DNA of 64,000 nt from Paenibacillus alvei DSM 29 (GCF_000293805.1 NZ_AMBZ01000003.1:558001-622000); one strand, 5' to 3'. Positions 36,528 through 45,657 are shown, numbered from the stretch's first letter. The notes: generated by a model from the letters alone, not told the origin. Program-made: numbers and translations.

Positions 36528-36567
36528 TGTTTGTTGTTGTAAAACGTTTCTCTTCTAATTCATCGAA

Positions 36568-36576
36568 TGGTATAAT
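36568..36576 (+). promoter_or_regulatory. Extended -10 before the DUF2768 gene
   Basis: TGGTATAAT, 35 bases before the ATG at 36611. No convincing -35 hexamer. Confidence 0.45.
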
Positions 36577-36610
36577 GAGAGCAGTTTGAATGAATGGGAG
36601 AATCGGGAAA

Positions 36611-36790
36611 ATGGACAGTATGACAAAAATGTGGGTATCTTTTATTGGAATTGGTCTGATGGCCTTTTCCGCACTGCTCATTGCTTTTGCCAGAAGTAAG
36701 ACGAGAGGCTGGATTCGAGGCATTCTTTCGCTTATTGCGTTCATTATGCTGCTTGCAGGCATGGTATATGGGTTTTTCTCTATTATGTAA
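36611..36790 (+). CDS. DUF2768 family small membrane protein (YphE-like)
   Basis: A 59-residue protein with two membrane helices (about 6-24 and 34-55) around a short basic loop (RSKTRGW). Size, topology and position after gpsA match B. subtilis yphE. The start could also be ATG 36590; GGGAG at 36596-36600 favours 36611. Confidence 0.7.
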   Translation: MDSMTKMWVSFIGIGLMAFSALLIAFARSKTRGWIRGILSLIAFIMLLAGMVYGFFSIM

Positions 36791-36855
36791 GCGCACAACA
36801 TACAAGCTCTCTAACTCGTAATGGACGATGGGGCGATGAAGGAGTGTGATTGAGG

Positions 36856-37155
36856 ATGGTGGACATCCTATTTGTAGGCAAGACGAAGCAAGCTAACATT
36901 TCAGTTCCCGTAGGCACCACACTACTTGATGCGGCCAAGGAATCAGGTGTGGACTGGAATTATGCTTGTACGCGGGGGACTTGTGCACGTTGCCGCTGCT
37001 TGATTGAAGTAGGACATGAATATGTATCTGAAGTAACGGATGCAGAATGGAATCGTATGGGGGAAGAAGAGTTCGAACAGGGCTATCGTCTTTCTTGTCA
37101 GGTTGTTGCAGAGGCAGATGGCTTCATTCGGGCAGTACATAAGCCATATTTCTAA
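36856..37155 (+). CDS. 2Fe-2S ferredoxin-like protein (first copy)
   Basis: About 99 residues with the plant-type 2Fe-2S loop: CTRGTCARC near 38-46 and a fourth Cys in RLSCQV near 80. It is a soluble electron carrier of unknown partner. The start is ATG 36856 or TTG 36850; AAGGAGTG lies just upstream of both. A second ferredoxin-like gene lies 750 bases downstream. Confidence 0.85.
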   Translation: MVDILFVGKTKQANISVPVGTTLLDAAKESGVDWNYACTRGTCARCRCLIEVGHEYVSEVTDAEWNRMGEEEFEQGYRLSCQVVAEADGFIRAVHKPYF

Positions 37156-37225
37156 TACATACATCATTTGTTTGGCTGACAGCCTGGATGAGTGAGCATG
37201 ATTCAAATCGAATGGAGCAATTGGC

Positions 37226-37828
37226 ATGATATTATCATTATCCGTACCTATAATGGATACAATTGAACAACTAACAGAGTCGGTGGATAAGGATACGAAG
37301 CACTGGATGCTAGGTGGAAGCTGCGGATTGGCATTGCAGGGAGTATCGCTTGGGCGAGAGCCACGGGATGTAGATATATATGCGGACGAAATCGATGCAA
37401 AACGGCTGCAGGAACAATGGAAGTTATTTGCTATCGACGTTCCGGAGTGGAATGAAACGCTCACATATCGTTCGTTATTAAGCCATTACCAAATCGGAGA
37501 GGTTCCTGTTGAACTGGTCGGACAGTTCATCGTCACCACCCCGAATTGCCAATATAAGACAATCATACACGATTCATTGTGGAACCATCGAATCACGTAT
37601 GAAATCGCTCATTCCAGCATTGCGCTAATGCCTCTTGCACATGAACTGGTGTTCAATATTTTGCGACAGCGGGAGGATCGAGTCTCCTCGATAGCGCGGG
37701 TGATAAATACCGCCCCAGAAGAGCATATCGCTGCTATGAGTGCGGTATTGGCGAATTGCTCTGCACCGGAGTATATGGCGGCTTTAGTAGGTGGGCGGTG
37801 CCCGAATATAAAAGCTCATTTTGGTTAA
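37226..37828 (+). CDS. Nucleotidyltransferase-like protein
   Basis: A 200-residue protein whose N-terminal part has the nucleotidyltransferase pattern LGGSCGLALQG...PRDVDIYAD (GGS near 30-32 and the D-x-D pair near 49-51). This fold covers minimal nucleotidyltransferases and CCA-enzyme relatives; the substrate cannot be told. It lies between two ferredoxin-like genes, an arrangement with no obvious logic. A weak GGAG precedes ATG 37226. Confidence 0.7.
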   Translation: MILSLSVPIMDTIEQLTESVDKDTKHWMLGGSCGLALQGVSLGREPRDVDIYADEIDAKRLQEQWKLFAIDVPEWNETLTYRSLLSHYQIGEVPVELVGQFIVTTPNCQYKTIIHDSLWNHRITYEIAHSSIALMPLAHELVFNILRQREDRVSSIARVINTAPEEHIAAMSAVLANCSAPEYMAALVGGRCPNIKAHFG

Positions 37829-37903
37829 TAAAATATGAATTTGATGACTACAGAAAGAGCCGTATGATAGCCCAGTCAACTGTGAGGAAAGGGGCTGACG
37901 ATT

Positions 37904-38260
37904 ATGGGGACGATAGTGCGGTTTGAGCCTTCTGGAAAGGTGTGGGAGGTTAAGCGTTCGATGACGGTATTGGACGCAGCGCGGAGAGCAGGTGTTGCGA
38001 TCCGTACAAGATGCAGCGGGAAGGCAGGCTGCCTAATGTGTAAAGTGAATGTAGCGATTGACGTGGATGGAATACTCGGGGAACCTACGTTAGCAGAATG
38101 CAATAAGCTTGGCATTAGTTCCCCGCAAGGGCTTCGATTATCGTGCCAAACGCTGCTCACAGGGAAGACGGGCACAGTAACGGTAGAAGTGCCAGAGGAT
38201 CCATTGAAAGAACTTATCCGTCGCAAACTTGCGGAACAGGAAGAAGACAGATTATGGTGA
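37904..38260 (+). CDS. 2Fe-2S ferredoxin-like protein (second copy)
   Basis: A 118-residue protein with a 2Fe-2S loop CSGKAGCLMC near 37-46 and a fourth Cys in RLSCQTLL near 82, plus an Arg/Lys/Glu-rich C-terminal tail absent from the first copy. AAAGGGG precedes ATG 37904. The redox partner is unknown. Confidence 0.82.
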   Translation: MGTIVRFEPSGKVWEVKRSMTVLDAARRAGVAIRTRCSGKAGCLMCKVNVAIDVDGILGEPTLAECNKLGISSPQGLRLSCQTLLTGKTGTVTVEVPEDPLKELIRRKLAEQEEDRLW

Positions 38261-38322
38261 CGGCGGATAAAAAGGACTGTTATAGCCCCTAGTATGGGAT
38301 GATAAATGAGGAGGAAATGTGG

Positions 38323-39060
38323 TTGAGTTCGGGTAGGAAAATCGGATGCATCGCACTATTCATCATTATTAGCATGACGCTTCAGGGATGTCTATATCCC
38401 AAAGATCAGCGCAAAGAGAGCCAACAATCGGTTCGTGAAGGTGTGCTGCTTGTCCAAAATGCGGTGGAACAGTACCAAAAGGATTCAGGATTGCTTCCGC
38501 TAATTAGTAGTGATGAAAGTGTTCCGCGTTATGAAAAGTTTCGCGTTAATTTTGATTTGCTCAAGCGAAGAGATCTGCTTAGTGCAATCCCTGGAAGTGC
38601 GTTTGAGTCCGGCGGATCGGGTGTTTATCTGATCATTGATGAAGAAACGAATCCAAAGGTGAAGGTAATGGACTTGCTCACCTCTCAGCGAGTCAACGAT
38701 CTTACTCGTGCCATCGACTCATATAAGCGATCCAAGGGAACACTGCCGAAGCAGGAGGAGATCTATCCTGGATTCTATCGGATTGATGAGCAATTAATTA
38801 GTGTACGTCCAGCAGAGGTGCACAGTCCATTCAGCCGCAGAGTGCTGGAGTTCATGATGGATGATCAAGGAAGAGTTTATGCGGATTATGCGCAGGACAT
38901 CATGCAGCTAATAGATGCCTCTAAGATACAGCCGTCTGGGCAAGAAAAAGATCTGCGGCCTATGCTCACGGATGCTTCCTTCTATGTACCGGTTAAGTCT
39001 GTCGCTTACAAATGGAGCAAGGGTGCGCCTGTTCCACAAGTAGAGACTTCCAAATCGTGA
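38323..39060 (+). CDS. Lipoprotein of unknown function (YphF position)
   Basis: A 245-residue secreted lipoprotein: signal peptide with lipobox MTLQGC, Cys near residue 23, followed by a soluble domain without recognised motif. TTG 38323 lies about seven bases after AGGAGG; ATG 38299 overlaps no site. It stands immediately upstream of spoIVA, like yphF in B. subtilis, a lipoprotein of similar length. Confidence 0.75.
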   Translation: MSSGRKIGCIALFIIISMTLQGCLYPKDQRKESQQSVREGVLLVQNAVEQYQKDSGLLPLISSDESVPRYEKFRVNFDLLKRRDLLSAIPGSAFESGGSGVYLIIDEETNPKVKVMDLLTSQRVNDLTRAIDSYKRSKGTLPKQEEIYPGFYRIDEQLISVRPAEVHSPFSRRVLEFMMDDQGRVYADYAQDIMQLIDASKIQPSGQEKDLRPMLTDASFYVPVKSVAYKWSKGAPVPQVETSKS

Positions 39061-39079
39061 AATCATAAAATGAAATTTA

Positions 39080-39106
39080 GGTCAGTCGTTTCGACTGGCC
39101 TTTTTT
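39080..39106 (+). terminator. Terminator after the lipoprotein gene
   Basis: GGTCAGTCG pairs with CGACTGGCC over a three-base loop, followed by six Ts. Confidence 0.85.
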
Positions 39107-39510
39107 GTATGTAAATAGGCTTGGTTTGCGAATCTATGTGCAATATATGGCATACTTCGTTTCTAACATCATATATCTGATTTGGAAGGCGAATATTTAT
39201 TACCTTCTACGTACGTGCCCAATAGGGGGTCACCCGCGAAGGATATCATTACTTTCTACTAGAACAGAATCATTTTCAAAAATGTTTTGTGTGAGGGGCA
39301 TATTTATGCCGTCTAGCAAATAAGATGTTACTAGTCCAAAAGCATGTACGAGTTGCGTCGAAATGCCCTTGTACGACGTGAAATCTCGGCGGCGAACACT
39401 GGCGACAACGGCAACAGCTCAATCCTAGCAACGGTGCCAATCGTTTCTGAAGGGCGAGAGGCGAACGTTGTCTCGTAGTCCGTCGGAAAAATTTGAGGAG
39501 GGGATATCAA
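39107..39510 (+). other. Intergenic region before spoIVA, no gene seen
   Basis: About 400 bases without a credible open frame on either strand. GAATATT near 39191 and GCATATTTATGC near 39299 resemble parts of sigma-E elements, but no -35/-10 pair at 14-15 bases could be fixed. A ribosome binding site, GAGGAGGGG, ends the region. Confidence 0.5.
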
Positions 39511-40989
39511 TTGGAGAAAGTGGACATTTTTAAGGACATAGCCGAGCGTACCGGCGGGGATATTTACCTCGGGGTCGTCGGTGCGGTCCGCACAGGGAAA
39601 TCGACGTTCATCAAACGATTTATGGAAACGGTCGTATTGCCTAATATCACGAACGAATCCGACCGCATTCGAGCAGTGGATGAATTGCCGCAAAGCGCTG
39701 CTGGCAAGACCATTATGACGACCGAGCCAAAATTCGTTCCGAATAATGCAGTTCAAATTAAAGTAGCAGAAGGCTTGGATGTAAATGTTCGACTAGTAGA
39801 CTGCGTAGGTTATGCGGTATCTGGGGCCAAAGGCTACGAAGATGAGAATGGACCACGCATGATTAATACGCCGTGGTTCGAAGAGCCGATACCATTCCAG
39901 GAAGCGGCTGAAATCGGCACGCGTAAAGTCATCCAAGAGCATTCTACACTAGGTGTTGTCGTGACCACAGACGGTACGATTGCGGAGATTCCACGAAGCT
40001 CGTACATCGAGTCTGAGGAGCGCGTTATTGAAGAGTTGAAGGAAGTCGGCAAACCATTTGTGCTGATTATTAACTCGACAAAACCCCGCAGCGAAGAGAC
40101 AATTGCACTGCGTAATGAGCTGCAGATTAAATACGACATACCGGTAATGGCACTTAGTGCGGCAACGATGGGCGAAGAAGATGTAATGGGCGTATTGCGA
40201 GAAGTACTTTATGAATTCCCAGTTCACGAAGTAAACGTCAATTTGCCTAGTTGGGTAATGGTATTGAACGACAATCATTGGTTGCGCTCCAGCTATGAGG
40301 CGTCCGTGCGGGATACGGTCAAGGATATTAGACGACTAAGAGACGTTGACCGTGTTGTACAGCAATTTATGGAGTATGATTTCATTGCCAGAGCTGGATT
40401 GAGCGGAATGGACATGGGTCAAGGCGTTGCTGAGATTGACTTGTACGCGCCGGACGAATTATACGACCAAATCCTGATGGAAGTGGTCGGGGTAGAAATA
40501 CGAGGCAAGGATCATTTGCTTCAACTGATGCAGGAATTCGCGCATGCGAAGCGGGAATACGACCGATTCGCAGATGCGCTTGAAATGGTCAAGACGACGG
40601 GTTACGGAATTGCAGCACCTACCTTGAACGAAATGGCACTCGATGAGCCGGAACTTATTCGTCAAGGCTCACGCTTCGGAGTACGTCTAAAAGCAACGGC
40701 TCCTTCGATTCATATGATTCGCGTCGATGTAGAGTCTGAATTTGCTCCAATTATCGGGACAGAGAAGCAGAGCGAAGAGTTGATGCGTTACTTGATGCAG
40801 GATTTTGAAAATGATCCAACGAAGATATGGGAATCTGATATTTTCGGCAGATCGCTTCATTCCATCGTACGTGAAGGCATACAAGGCAAAATCGCTATGA
40901 TGCCAGACAATGCTCGTTACAAGCTTCAAGAGACATTGGGCCGTATTATCAACGAAGGCTCAGGAGGTCTCATCGCTATCATTCTATAA
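39511..40989 (+). CDS. spoIVA: Stage IV sporulation protein A
   Basis: ATPase that polymerises on the forespore surface to form the base layer of the spore coat. The 492-residue protein starts MEKVDIFKDIAERTGGDIY and has the Walker A motif GAVRTGKST near 24-32 (TRAFAC-type), the middle domain and the conserved C-terminal end GSGGLIAIIL that contacts SpoVM and the membrane in B. subtilis. TTG 39511 follows GAGGAGGGG at eight bases. Full length and intact. Confidence 0.97.
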   Translation: MEKVDIFKDIAERTGGDIYLGVVGAVRTGKSTFIKRFMETVVLPNITNESDRIRAVDELPQSAAGKTIMTTEPKFVPNNAVQIKVAEGLDVNVRLVDCVGYAVSGAKGYEDENGPRMINTPWFEEPIPFQEAAEIGTRKVIQEHSTLGVVVTTDGTIAEIPRSSYIESEERVIEELKEVGKPFVLIINSTKPRSEETIALRNELQIKYDIPVMALSAATMGEEDVMGVLREVLYEFPVHEVNVNLPSWVMVLNDNHWLRSSYEASVRDTVKDIRRLRDVDRVVQQFMEYDFIARAGLSGMDMGQGVAEIDLYAPDELYDQILMEVVGVEIRGKDHLLQLMQEFAHAKREYDRFADALEMVKTTGYGIAAPTLNEMALDEPELIRQGSRFGVRLKATAPSIHMIRVDVESEFAPIIGTEKQSEELMRYLMQDFENDPTKIWESDIFGRSLHSIVREGIQGKIAMMPDNARYKLQETLGRIINEGSGGLIAIIL

Positions 40990-41005
40990 TGGCTATGCAA
41001 TTTGC

Positions 41006-41046
41006 CTAAGCTGCAGTTCCGCAAGGAACATGCAGCTTAGTTTTTT
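41006..41046 (+). terminator. Terminator after spoIVA
   Basis: CTAAGCTGCA pairs with TGCAGCTTAG, with an inner GTTCC/GGAAC stem, followed by six Ts. Confidence 0.9.
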
Positions 41047-41090
41047 GCGTGGAACAACAAAAAATCATTAATATTTTATCGCTAAATGAA

Positions 41091-41119
41091 TTTACAGACT
41101 CGAAAGAAGCGGTTATATT
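41091..41119 (+). promoter_or_regulatory. Promoter of the orphan ABC gene
   Basis: TTTACA (41091-41096), 17 bases, TATATT (41114-41119). The perfect palindrome CCGTTAACGG at 41131-41140 follows near the expected start site and may be an operator. Confidence 0.55.
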
Positions 41120-41211
41120 TAAGAATAATGCCGTTAACGGTAAAATGTGGGATTTTAACCATCTGTCTATAAATAAAAGAAGGATCAGTAAAGTCAAGAG
41201 GCGGGATTGAA

Positions 41212-42839
41212 ATGAGCAGCGTATGGAAAGCGCCTGTAGATTCAAGCATACGTTCCGCGCATGTCTCCGATACGGGTGCGGCAGGCCAATGTCAATTTGA
41301 ATTGGATTCAAATTTGTACATGCTTGGAATAACGAAGTCGTATAACGGGGTATCCGTTCTAAAGCAAGTCAACTTTACTGCAGCAAGCGGTGAAATTCAT
41401 GCTCTTGTTGGCTCCAATGGAGCGGGGAAGAGTACGTTGATGAATATATTGTCAGGCGCATGTCAGTCTGATGTCGGAGTCATCCAGCTTGGGAGTGAAC
41501 AACTATCGATTCAATCCCCAGCAGATGCAAAGAGGCATGGCATTCACTGTGTATATCAGGAAGTCGATGTCGCACTTGTTCCTAATCTGACGGTGGCTGA
41601 GAACATTATGATGGATGATTTAAGCATGGGCAATCGTTCTTGTTGGGTTCGCCCAGCGAATCTGAAAAAAAGAGCTGCTGCAATCATGGATGATTTAGGG
41701 TTTATGATCTCTCCTTCACAAAGAGTGGAGGAATGCACCTTAGCTGAGAAACAGATGGTGCTCATATCCCGGATATTTATGAATCAAGCCAAAATTGTCA
41801 TATTTGACGAGCCTACCGCATCGCTAAGCATTGAGGAATCTGAACGGTTATTTGCTGTTATGCGTTCACTTCGGGATCAGGGGGTAATTGTTCTGTTTAT
41901 TACCCACCGATTAGCGGAGGTGTTTCAGCAGTGTGACAAAATTACGATTTTGCGTGATGGGGAATTGGTTCTTAGTTCTCCGATCTCTGAAATATGTCCC
42001 AAGGAAGCAATTCAATGCATGCTGGATCGAACGTTGGATGAGGAATTTCCAATGAATTCCTCGGTTGGCAGTGAAGTGCTGTTGACAGTGCAAGGGATTA
42101 CATGCGGGAAAAAGTTAAAAATGTAAGTTTTGAATTGAGGAGAGGGGAAATTCTTGTATTTGTTGGCCTAGTTGGATCAGGGAAAACAAAACTTGCCCGT
42201 ATCCTTGGGGGGGCTGAACCGTGCGACACCGGAGAGATGACTCTGAATGGACATATCCTTCGGCCCCATTCTGTGCGTGACGCCATTCATGCAGGCATTG
42301 TGCTTGTTCCTGAGGAGCGCCGCAAGTACAGCTTATTTATGGACGAGTCCGTACAGAGCAATCTTTGTATTTCATCATTGCCCAATTATTGCACTGCCGG
42401 CTTTGTATCTACATCACGGGAGCGAATATTAGCTGAGCGGGTAATGAAACAACTTGACATTAAAGCTGCATCCACGAAGCAGAAAGTGAAATACTTAAGC
42501 GGAGGTAACCAACAGAAAATTGCAATTGGAAAGTGGCTGGATACGGATGCGCATGTATTTGTGCTTGATGAACCGACAAATGGTATAGATGTAGGGGCAA
42601 AAAATGAAATTTTCCGTATTATTGGCCAGTTGTCGGATGAAGGCAGGGGAATCATCTACTTTACAAGCGATATGTATGAGGCTTTAATGGTGGGTGATCG
42701 TATTGTTGTTATGTATGATGGGGAAATGGTGAAGCTATTCAACCGAGGTGAAGCTACGGAGGAGCAACTGCTGTTCTATGCTTCTGCTGGGAAGAGATTG
42801 CGAGACGATGGAGATCGAACGGTGTGCGGTACGCGGTAA
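41212..42839 (+). pseudogene. Sugar-type ABC transporter ATP-binding protein (RbsA/MglA-like), frameshifted
   Basis: A double-NBD ATPase of the CUT2 sugar ABC family. NBD1 (41212-42126) has Walker A GSNGAGKST, Walker B IVIFDEPTASL and a poor signature (CTLAEKQMV in place of LSGGQ). NBD2 (42102-42839) has GLVGSGKT, LSGGNQQK and VLDEPTNGIDV. The frame breaks at the A5 run 42109-42113; adding one A gives GKKVKNVSFELRRGE and one protein of about 540 residues. No permease or binding protein is adjacent, so the transporter partner is elsewhere or lost. It separates spoIVA from hup, genes that are close in B. subtilis. Confidence 0.85.
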
Positions 42840-43052
42840 GAAGTTAAGAAGATACACTGTAATCACTTTGTTACTCACTCCCTACTTGCATTTGTGAGAA
42901 CGGTATATTACTATAAATTTGTTCTGTGACCGATTTGGAAACAGATTGGATATTGTGTATTGCGCTGTTTTGCTGACGATCAGGTATAAATTTAAGAGAA
43001 ACAGTGAAAAAAATGGATAACGATGCATACTTGAATCAGGAGGTGAACAGAA

Positions 43053-43325
43053 ATGAACAAATCTGAATTGGTAACTGAAGTGGCTGAAGCTACAGAATTG
43101 TCCAAGAAAGATGTGACTAAGGTTGTTGATGCTGTATTCGAAGCAATTTCGAACGCGCTTCAGAATGGCGACAAAGTCCAATTGGTAGGATTCGGTAACT
43201 TTGAAGTGCGCGAACGTTCCGCTCGCAAAGGCCGCAACCCGCAAACGGGTGAGGAGATCGAAATTCCTGCAAGCAAAATCCCTGCGTTCAAACCAGGCAA
43301 AGCACTTAAAGATGGCATCAAATAA
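43053..43325 (+). CDS. hup: DNA-binding protein HU
   Basis: Histone-like protein that bends and compacts DNA. The 90-residue product has the typical [20 protein letters not shown] start, the [20 protein letters not shown] arm and the [10 protein letters not shown] end. ATG 43053 follows CAGGAGGTGA. Probably one of the most highly expressed genes of the window. It is followed by a perfect terminator. Confidence 0.97.
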   Translation: MNKSELVTEVAEATELSKKDVTKVVDAVFEAISNALQNGDKVQLVGFGNFEVRERSARKGRNPQTGEEIEIPASKIPAFKPGKALKDGIK

Positions 43326-43367
43326 GTGAACTTACATACTTTTGTCTAATAGGGGAACGCAAGTGAG

Positions 43368-43408
43368 GCAGAAGCCGCGACATCATGTCGCGGCTTCTGC
43401 GCCTTTTC
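43368..43408 (+). terminator. Terminator after hup
   Basis: GCAGAAGCCGCGACAT pairs perfectly with ATGTCGCGGCTTCTGC over a one-base loop region, followed by GCGCCTTTT. The stem is nearly symmetrical, so it can also stop the minus-strand gene that ends at 43407, but its minus side lacks a T tract. Confidence 0.85.
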
Positions 43409-43580
43409 AGAGAGGGAGTTGTGGAGTGTGTTGCTCTAAACCAGTTCTAACAGTGTTTCTGCTGTGTGCACTGTCACTATAGGCAACCAGTACAATACGC
43501 TGTCCACTTGACTGGCTGAGTTGCTCTTCCCATTGCTGAAGCTGCTGGAGCTGGCTGGATTGTAATTGTGCTGGGTGCAT
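43407..43580 (-). CDS. Small Gln/Ser-rich protein between hup and mtrB
   Basis: A 57-residue frame on the minus strand. ATG at 43580 is eight bases behind AAAAAGGAGA, an excellent ribosome binding site. The protein begins MHPAQLQSSQLQQLQQWEEQ, a glutamine-rich helix with a Trp, followed by a hydrophobic strand (RIVLVAY) and a polar tail ending LPL. No family recognised. It occupies the place of mtrA (folE) in B. subtilis and is divergent from mtrB. The ribosome binding site and clean composition support it being real, but its length makes it uncertain. Confidence 0.6.
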   Translation of the reverse strand: MHPAQLQSSQLQQLQQWEEQLSQSSGQRIVLVAYSDSAHSRNTVRTGLEQHTPQLPL

Positions 43581-43608
43581 TGTAGTATCTCCTTTTTTAG
43601 ATGAAACA

Positions 43609-43617
43609 TGCTACACT
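43609..43617 (+). promoter_or_regulatory. Extended -10 of mtrB
   Basis: TGCTACACT, an extended -10 element 78 bases before the mtrB start. No clear -35. Confidence 0.4.
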
Positions 43618-43694
43618 AATAGTATGCCCGAAGCTTGGGGATTCACATGGTAATGCTACTGGGAAGCTAATACATAGGCTGGGAGGTTAACAAG

Positions 43695-43919
43695 TTGGAG
43701 ACACAAAATGACTTTATCGTGATAAAGGCGAAAGATCAGGGGGTTCAGGTGATCGGCCTGACACGAGGAACGGATACGAAATTCCATCATACGGAGAAGC
43801 TGGACAAGAATGAAGTGCTCGTGGCTCAGTTCACAGATCACACTTCTGCGATTAAGATCCGCGGCAAAGCGGTTGTCATGACGAAGCACGGTATGATTCA
43901 TACCGATAAAGAAGAATAG
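43695..43919 (+). CDS. mtrB: trp RNA-binding attenuation protein (TRAP)
   Basis: TRAP forms an 11-subunit ring that, with bound tryptophan, wraps RNA carrying spaced GAG/UAG triplets, favouring the trp terminator. The 74-residue sequence is typical: [20 protein letters not shown] (6-25), [20 protein letters not shown] (28-47) and the RNA-contacting AIKIRGKA, with Lys and Arg on the RNA face. TTG 43695 follows GGGAGG. Its evident target is the leader at 54319-54377. folE/mtrA, its usual partner, is absent here. Confidence 0.97.
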   Translation: METQNDFIVIKAKDQGVQVIGLTRGTDTKFHHTEKLDKNEVLVAQFTDHTSAIKIRGKAVVMTKHGMIHTDKEE

Positions 43920-43946
43920 TTTGAATTTTACAGTTTTTATGAGAGA

Positions 43947-43970
43947 GCAGGCATAGCCTGCTTTTTTCTT
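43947..43970 (+). terminator. Terminator after mtrB
   Basis: GCAGGC-ATA-GCCTGC followed by TTTTTTCTTT. Confidence 0.85.
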
Positions 43971-44072
43971 TATAGACATGAGGTATGGACATACCTTTGA
44001 AAGTCGACAATGTCTGTTATCTGGAGTGTTGTATTGTATGGATCTACAATTTGTGGAGGTGCACATTTCGAA

Positions 44073-44639
44073 ATGAAGGATTTGCATCGATATCGAACAA
44101 TGGTCTCGGTACTTTTCGCTACGATTATGCTGCCGCTAGGATTAGGGCTGCTGTATTCAATGGGGGCTCAAAAGCCTGATCCCCATAAGGATGTGGCAGT
44201 ATTTACACCTTCGCCGGGTATAATCAAGCTCAGCTCTGAGCAGGTTGTGGATTATTTGTCAGAGCTTCCCTTGCAATTGAAGTTCAGTCGTGTGTCTTGG
44301 CACTCCGGAAAATTGGCGGTTGATGTAAAGGTTGCCGCCACAATTGTTCATCCAGAAATTATTTATAATGATATGTATGAGCTTCTTCGCTTTGCCTTCA
44401 TGCAAACGAGCAATGTAGATCGGCTGCAACTGCGCGTTGTGATTCAAGACGACATGGCCAAGAAGAAATATGTGCTGCTTGGCATGGATGCATTGCGTGC
44501 TCAAGTAGACGCGGAGAGCTTGAAACTGTTGCAAAAGTCGAAAGGAATTATGCCAAAGCAGCTTAAAGATGCATGGCGCGTCATACATACGCCTCATTGG
44601 GAGCGACAGTTTCCCGATGCTGGCATGAGGAAGAGGTAA
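44073..44639 (+). CDS. Membrane-anchored protein of unknown function
   Basis: A 188-residue protein with one N-terminal membrane helix (MVSVLFATIMLPLGLGLLYSM, about 9-29) and a soluble domain with mixed alpha/beta character, probably outside the cell. GGAGGTG precedes ATG 44073 at about 11 bases; a longer frame from 44010 has no site. It lies between mtrB and hepS. No family recognised. Confidence 0.7.
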   Translation: MKDLHRYRTMVSVLFATIMLPLGLGLLYSMGAQKPDPHKDVAVFTPSPGIIKLSSEQVVDYLSELPLQLKFSRVSWHSGKLAVDVKVAATIVHPEIIYNDMYELLRFAFMQTSNVDRLQLRVVIQDDMAKKKYVLLGMDALRAQVDAESLKLLQKSKGIMPKQLKDAWRVIHTPHWERQFPDAGMRKR

Positions 44640-44670
44640 AGTCTTGACATACTGGATAAACGAAGAAATG

Positions 44671-44701
44671 TTGTCCTATCACTTTAAACATATGCTATAA
44701 T
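44671..44701 (+). promoter_or_regulatory. Promoter before hepS
   Basis: TATAAT at 44696-44701 with the extended TGC just before it; TTGTCC at 44671-44676 is a possible -35 at 19 bases. Start of the menaquinone/heptaprenyl operon. Confidence 0.55.
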
Positions 44702-44756
44702 GATTTAGATTGCGACATCCGTATGGATGACTAACCGGTACAGTCGGAGGCAGCAG

Positions 44757-45590
44757 ATGAATGGTTATCATATCTCGCAATTGGCTAAGCGGTATGTTGA
44801 ACATGACATGATCCAGGCGCACACGGAACTACCTGCGTTTCCTAACGCAAGAGTGGAGCTGATGTTCGCCTTTTTAAACCGCAGCAAGCCAACAGCGGAA
44901 CATAGTGAATTATTTGCATTAGTTACATCGCTCGTGCAGATTGGATTAGACACGCACGATACGATCGAATTGGCCGCGGAAGAGCATAACGATCGTAACT
45001 TGCGCTCTCGTCAGCTCAAGGTATTGGCTGGGGATTACTTTAGCAGCCGCTTCTATAACTTGCTTGCGCAGCAAGCTCAGATTGATGCGGTGCGCACCTT
45101 GAGCCAAGCGGTATGCGATATTAATCGTTTGAAGATGACGGTAGTAGACAAGATGAAGCATTGGACGATGACCGCAGAAGAATACTTGCGGTCGAGCGTT
45201 ACGCTGAAGAAGCTGTTGTTCCAATCCTTCAATGCTCAAATGAATCAAGAGGATGTCCCAACCTGGGAAGAACTGCTTGATGCGATGACCGAGCTCGAAG
45301 TGTTAGAACGAGAGCAGGAACGAGCGGATCAATTCGCTCGATTTGAAGGAAGCTGGTCTTACTGGCATGTATGGCAGCAAGGCACAGATGATGAACGAAG
45401 AAAATTGAAGCACAAGACGCATGACGAGTTGTTCTGGAATGCGCTCATGTCCAAGTATGAGGTGAGGGAACAGCTTGCTTATCAGGCGCGTGTATCGCGA
45501 GACAAGCTGCATACGCTAGCGGTAGCTTTGCCGCTAGATAAGAACACAAGACAGCGTCTCGGCGCATTCTTAGCTCTACCCCGTCTGTGA
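44757..45590 (+). CDS. hepS: Heptaprenyl diphosphate synthase component I
   Basis: Small, non-catalytic-looking subunit of the heterodimeric heptaprenyl diphosphate synthase; HepT (48718) is the other. It has no DDxxD motif, as expected. The 277-residue protein carries family segments VTSLVQIGLDTHDTIEL and QLKVLAGDYFSSRFYNLLA. ATG 44757 follows CGGAGG; ATG 44727 is less good. In B. subtilis the order hepS-menG-hepT holds; here ubiA, ubiX and mqnA are inserted between. Confidence 0.9.
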   Translation: MNGYHISQLAKRYVEHDMIQAHTELPAFPNARVELMFAFLNRSKPTAEHSELFALVTSLVQIGLDTHDTIELAAEEHNDRNLRSRQLKVLAGDYFSSRFYNLLAQQAQIDAVRTLSQAVCDINRLKMTVVDKMKHWTMTAEEYLRSSVTLKKLLFQSFNAQMNQEDVPTWEELLDAMTELEVLEREQERADQFARFEGSWSYWHVWQQGTDDERRKLKHKTHDELFWNALMSKYEVREQLAYQARVSRDKLHTLAVALPLDKNTRQRLGAFLALPRL

Positions 45591-45657
45591 ATGAGTTAGC
45601 GTTCAACTCCAATAGATCGACGATACGTTCGGCGGAGAAAGGAATAGGTGACAGATC

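Noticed and set aside
39105..39323. 72-codon plus-strand frame before spoIVA
   Set aside because: It starts in the terminator T tract of the previous gene and has no ribosome binding site or protein-like composition.
43368..43400. Near-perfect 33-base palindrome after hup as a protein-binding site
   Set aside because: It is followed by CCTTTT and sits right behind hup, so a terminator is the simpler reading.
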